A stretch of 7,753 nt of DNA from Peptococcaceae bacterium. Lineage in GTDB: Bacteria; Bacillota; Desulfotomaculia; Desulfotomaculales; UBA12532. Within the stretch, counting starts at the first letter, position 1, and each line of letters opens with the position of its first letter. Shown piece after piece: positions 5,187 to 7,753 of the stretch. The stretch spans positions 1-7,753 of the forward strand of contig DMDP01000177.1 in NCBI GenBank assembly GCA_003445475.1, in the 5' to 3' direction. The position numbers and the translations under genes were made by a program. Under the pieces are notes generated by a model, which made no database searches, had not been told where the DNA came from, and was given only the letters and a program-made list of their open reading frames with translations.

Positions 5187-7753
5187 GCAACCGGACGGCC
5201 CTGGCGACAACACCGGCGCGCCGGCCGACCACGCCTTCTACCTCTACGGGGGCCGGACAGGCAAAAAGTATCCACCCGGTTTGGTGGTAGCAGTCCTCGA
5301 AAACGGTCATGTCGGCGAGGCCGTACTCGTCCTCCAGGGTAAAAAAGACGACCGTGCGGCCGCTTCTGGTCGGGGGTCGGTGGGGGCGCAGGGGAAGGCC
5401 GGCCATCCGCACAAAGGTTCCCTCCGGCAGTCCCTTGAGGGCCGCGGTATCGGTGTAGCCCTGCGCCTTGAGGCGCGCCCGCAGGCGCGCCATAAAATGT
5501 TCGCGCGCGTCCATGCCCAGGACGGCGTACTCCATCTGCCGCTTAACGCCGGGGGAAAAGTCGGGCCAGGCATCTTCCGCCGCCGCGAACAGCCCTGTTT
5601 CCGGCGCACCGCACTGCAACCGGGCCAGCAGCGCCCGCCGGTTGGGGTGCAACGCATCGAAGGCGCCGCACAGAATAAGGTTGGCCAGGGTGTCGCGTTC
5701 GCATTTAACCCGGGCGGTAAAGTCGGCGAAGGAGGTAAACGGCCCTCCTGCGCGCGCCTTGAGAATAGCCCTCAAAGTATGGCGGCGCATGCCCCTGACC
5801 TGGCTGAGCGGGATGCGGATGGCGTTTCCCTCGACGGTGAAAGCGTCGCCGCTTTTGTTGATGTCGGGTGGGAGGATGGCCACCCCGCGGCTTCTGGCCA
5901 CAACCGCCAGGGTCTGCGGCGGGTAGTAGCCCAAGGGCTGGTTGTTGAGCAGCGCGGCAAAATAGGCCGCCGGGTAATGGCACGCCAGGTAGGCGGTTTT
6001 GTAGGCCGTGAGCCCGAAGGCCGCCGCGTGGGCCTCGCAGAAACCGTACCCGGCGTACCCCTCCACCCAGGCAAAGACCCGGCGAGCAACGTCTTCCTCC
6101 ACGCCCCGCGCGACCGCCCGGTTTACAAACGCCTCCCCGATCTCTGCCAACTCCCGCGCGGTGCGGCTCTTCCCCAGCACCCGGCGCAGCCGGTCGGCTT
6201 CGCCGTAGCTGAAACCGGCCACCGCTGCGGCCAGGGCGATCACCTGTTCCTGGAACAAAAGCACCCCGTAGGTCTTCTTTAAAACCGGCTCCAGCGCGGG
6301 GTGCAGGTAGGTGACGGGTTCCCTGCCCTGGCGGCGGTCAAGGTAGGGCTCGACCATGTTCCCTTTGACCGGCCCCGGCCTGATCAGGGCCACGCTGGCG
6401 ATGACATCCTCGATGCCGGACGCGCGCAGGCGGGACTGCAGCGCCCGCTGCGCCGGGCTCTCCAACTGGAAAACGCCCACCGTTTCCCCCCGCTGCAGCA
6501 TGGCGTAAGTCGCCGCATCGTCGCAAGGGAGGCGGTCGCAGTCGAACGCCGGCGCCTCTTTTCTTATAATCTGCACGGCGTCCTCGACGGCGCTCAGCGC
6601 CCGCAGGGACAGCAGGTCGAACTTGAAGAGGCCCAGGTCCTCAACATCATCCTTGTCAAACGGGGCGATCACCACCCCCTTGGCCGCCCGTACCAGGGGT
6701 GTCACCTGTGTGAGGGGCACCCCGGCCAGTACCAGTCCGCCGAGGTGTGTCCCCAGGTGCCGGGGAAAACCGGCCACCGCGGCGCAAAAGCGATAAAGCT
6801 CCCGGTAGCGGGGATTTCGGAAGGCGTCCGCGCGCAGTTCGGGGAAATGCTCCAGGGCCGCTTCAACGGCGTCGGCCCGTACGTACGGCATCCGCCGCAC
6901 AAGCGGGTCCAGTTCCGTCATTTTAAAACCCATGGCCTTGCCCAGGTCGCGCAGGGCAGAGCGCGCCTGAAACGTCTGGTAGGTAGCGACGCCGGCCACG
7001 TGCTCCGCGCCGTACCGCGCGTAAACATAATTTGCCACCTCGTCGCGCCGGCGTGCGTCAAAGTCGATGTCGATGTCGGGCCTGGTGGGGCGAGCCGGGT
7101 TCAAAAAGCGTTCGAAGAGCAGGTTGCGCGCGACCGGGTCCACCTCCGTGATCCCCAGACAGTAGGCCACAGTGGAATCGGCCGCCGAGCCGCGCCCGGC
7201 GCAGCGGATGCCCCTGGCGCGCGCGTAGCGCACCGCATCCCAGGCAATAAGGAAGTAATCCGCAAAACCCAGCCCCGTGATCACGTCGAGTTCGTAGGCC
7301 AGCCGCTCCCGCACCGCCCGGGTAAGGCGGCCGTACCTTTCCCGCGCCCCGGCCTCCACCAGGCGCCGCAAAAGCCCCGCGGATGTCTCGCCCGCCGGAA
7401 CCGGAAAACGGGGCGAGACCTGTGCCCCCTGCGGCAGGGCCGGGCGGCAGGCTTCCGCGAGGCGAACGGCGTTCTCACAGGCCTCCGGACAGTCCTTGAA
7501 AAGGGCGCGCATGGCGGCGGGTGTTTTGAGGTAGTTTTCGGCATTGAGACGCCGCTCGGGGTGGGCGTCTTCCAGGGTGATACCGAGCCGGATGCAGGTC
7601 AGGAGATCGTGGACGGGAAAGTCTTCCTTATCCACGTAATGGACGTTATTCGTGGCCACCACGGGAAGCTCAAGGCGCGCGGCGAGTTCCCGCAGGGCGC
7701 GGTTGAGCATGGGATTGCCGGGCAGGAAATCGCGGATGAGTTCGACGTGGAAG
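5158..7753 (-). CDS. dnaE2: DNA polymerase III alpha subunit, DnaE2/ImuC (error-prone) type, 5'-truncated by the window
   Basis: About 864 codons are visible; the frame runs off the right edge, and the ATG at 7708-7710 is internal. Numbering from that Met: the end of the PHP domain (VATNNVHY, 18-25), a GRGSAA loop (172-177), the catalytic PDIDIDFD (211-218) and the third catalytic Asp in KFD (365). The 151-residue gap from D214 to D365 matches the 152 known in E. coli DnaE, so the active site is intact. A GPFTSFADF segment (656-664) marks the helix-hairpin-helix region, and an OB fold spans roughly 765-840. GFPRHLG, FQLESPAQ, YGFCEAHAAAFG and LLNNQPLGYY resemble DnaE2 more than replicative DnaE1. 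With a normal PHP domain the whole would be about 1,050 aa, also DnaE2-like. ETGLF (704-708) could be a clamp-binding motif. No imuA or imuB lies downstream; the upstream side is unseen. Confidence 0.92.
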   Translation of the reverse strand, partial: FHVELIRDFLPGNPMLNRALRELAARLELPVVATNNVHYVDKEDFPVHDLLTCIRLGITLEDAHPERRLNAENYLKTPAAMRALFKDCPEACENAVRLAEACRPALPQGAQVSPRFPVPAGETSAGLLRRLVEAGARERYGRLTRAVRERLAYELDVITGLGFADYFLIAWDAVRYARARGIRCAGRGSAADSTVAYCLGITEVDPVARNLLFERFLNPARPTRPDIDIDFDARRRDEVANYVYARYGAEHVAGVATYQTFQARSALRDLGKAMGFKMTELDPLVRRMPYVRADAVEAALEHFPELRADAFRNPRYRELYRFCAAVAGFPRHLGTHLGGLVLAGVPLTQVTPLVRAAKGVVIAPFDKDDVEDLGLFKFDLLSLRALSAVEDAVQIIRKEAPAFDCDRLPCDDAATYAMLQRGETVGVFQLESPAQRALQSRLRASGIEDVIASVALIRPGPVKGNMVEPYLDRRQGREPVTYLHPALEPVLKKTYGVLLFQEQVIALAAAVAGFSYGEADRLRRVLGKSRTARELAEIGEAFVNRAVARGVEEDVARRVFAWVEGYAGYGFCEAHAAAFGLTAYKTAYLACHYPAAYFAALLNNQPLGYYPPQTLAVVARSRGVAILPPDINKSGDAFTVEGNAIRIPLSQVRGMRRHTLRAILKARAGGPFTSFADFTARVKCERDTLANLILCGAFDALHPNRRALLARLQCGAPETGLFAAAEDAWPDFSPGVKRQMEYAVLGMDAREHFMARLRARLKAQGYTDTAALKGLPEGTFVRMAGLPLRPHRPPTRSGRTVVFFTLEDEYGLADMTVFEDCYHQTGWILFACPAPVEVEGVVGRRAGVVARAVRLLNLNLIRAF

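Noticed and set aside
5281..6282. A 333-codon open frame on the + strand opposite the polymerase gene
   Set aside because: It is antisense to conserved polymerase sequence, has no recognisable domain, and is explained by high GC content.

Overview
The window is GC-rich (by eye near 60%). It has strong AAGGAGG-type ribosome binding sites, frequent TTG/GTG starts, lipoprotein-type PstS proteins and PhoP-type TTAACA repeats. Together these suggest a Firmicutes-like bacterium, probably a GC-rich, possibly thermophilic member of the Clostridia. That placement is inference; no rRNA or marker gene is present.

Layout, left to right. Positions 1-53 hold the tail of an upstream transcript with a strong intrinsic terminator. 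Its T-tract runs into a Pho-box promoter (52-105, + strand), followed by a leader of about 270 nt and a calcineurin-like metallophosphoesterase gene (383-1099, +). This gene converges on a minus-strand phosphate-uptake cluster, read from right to left: pstS2 (4084-4974), its terminator (3973-4003), the pstS1 promoter (3931-3973), pstS1 (2999-3868), pstC (2044-2952) and pstA (1163-2047). The right third is the 3' part of a DnaE2/ImuC-type DNA polymerase III alpha subunit (5158 to the window edge, -), whose PHP domain lies mostly outside. The pstS2 promoter fills the gap after the polymerase gene and begins inside its last codons.

The unifying signal is regulatory. Three promoters (metallophosphoesterase, pstS1, pstS2) carry runs of TTAACA-like hexamers spaced exactly 11 nt apart. 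In each, the last hexamer starts exactly 15 nt upstream of a TATAGT/TATGAT -10 element, and no good -35 is visible. This is the known architecture of PhoP/PhoB-activated promoters, so the window reads as a phosphate-starvation island. Two PstS lipoproteins capture phosphate, PstC and PstA form the membrane channel, and a phosphoesterase probably releases or recycles phosphate from organic esters. The ATPase PstB and the regulator PhoU, which normally follow pstA, are absent, because pstA is followed directly by the convergent phosphoesterase.

I found no CRISPR array, transposon, tRNA or rRNA. The strongest points for follow-up are the repeat-rich pstS2 operator reaching into the polymerase gene, the recently duplicated pstS pair with uneven divergence, the missing pstB/phoU, and the long leader of the phosphoesterase.
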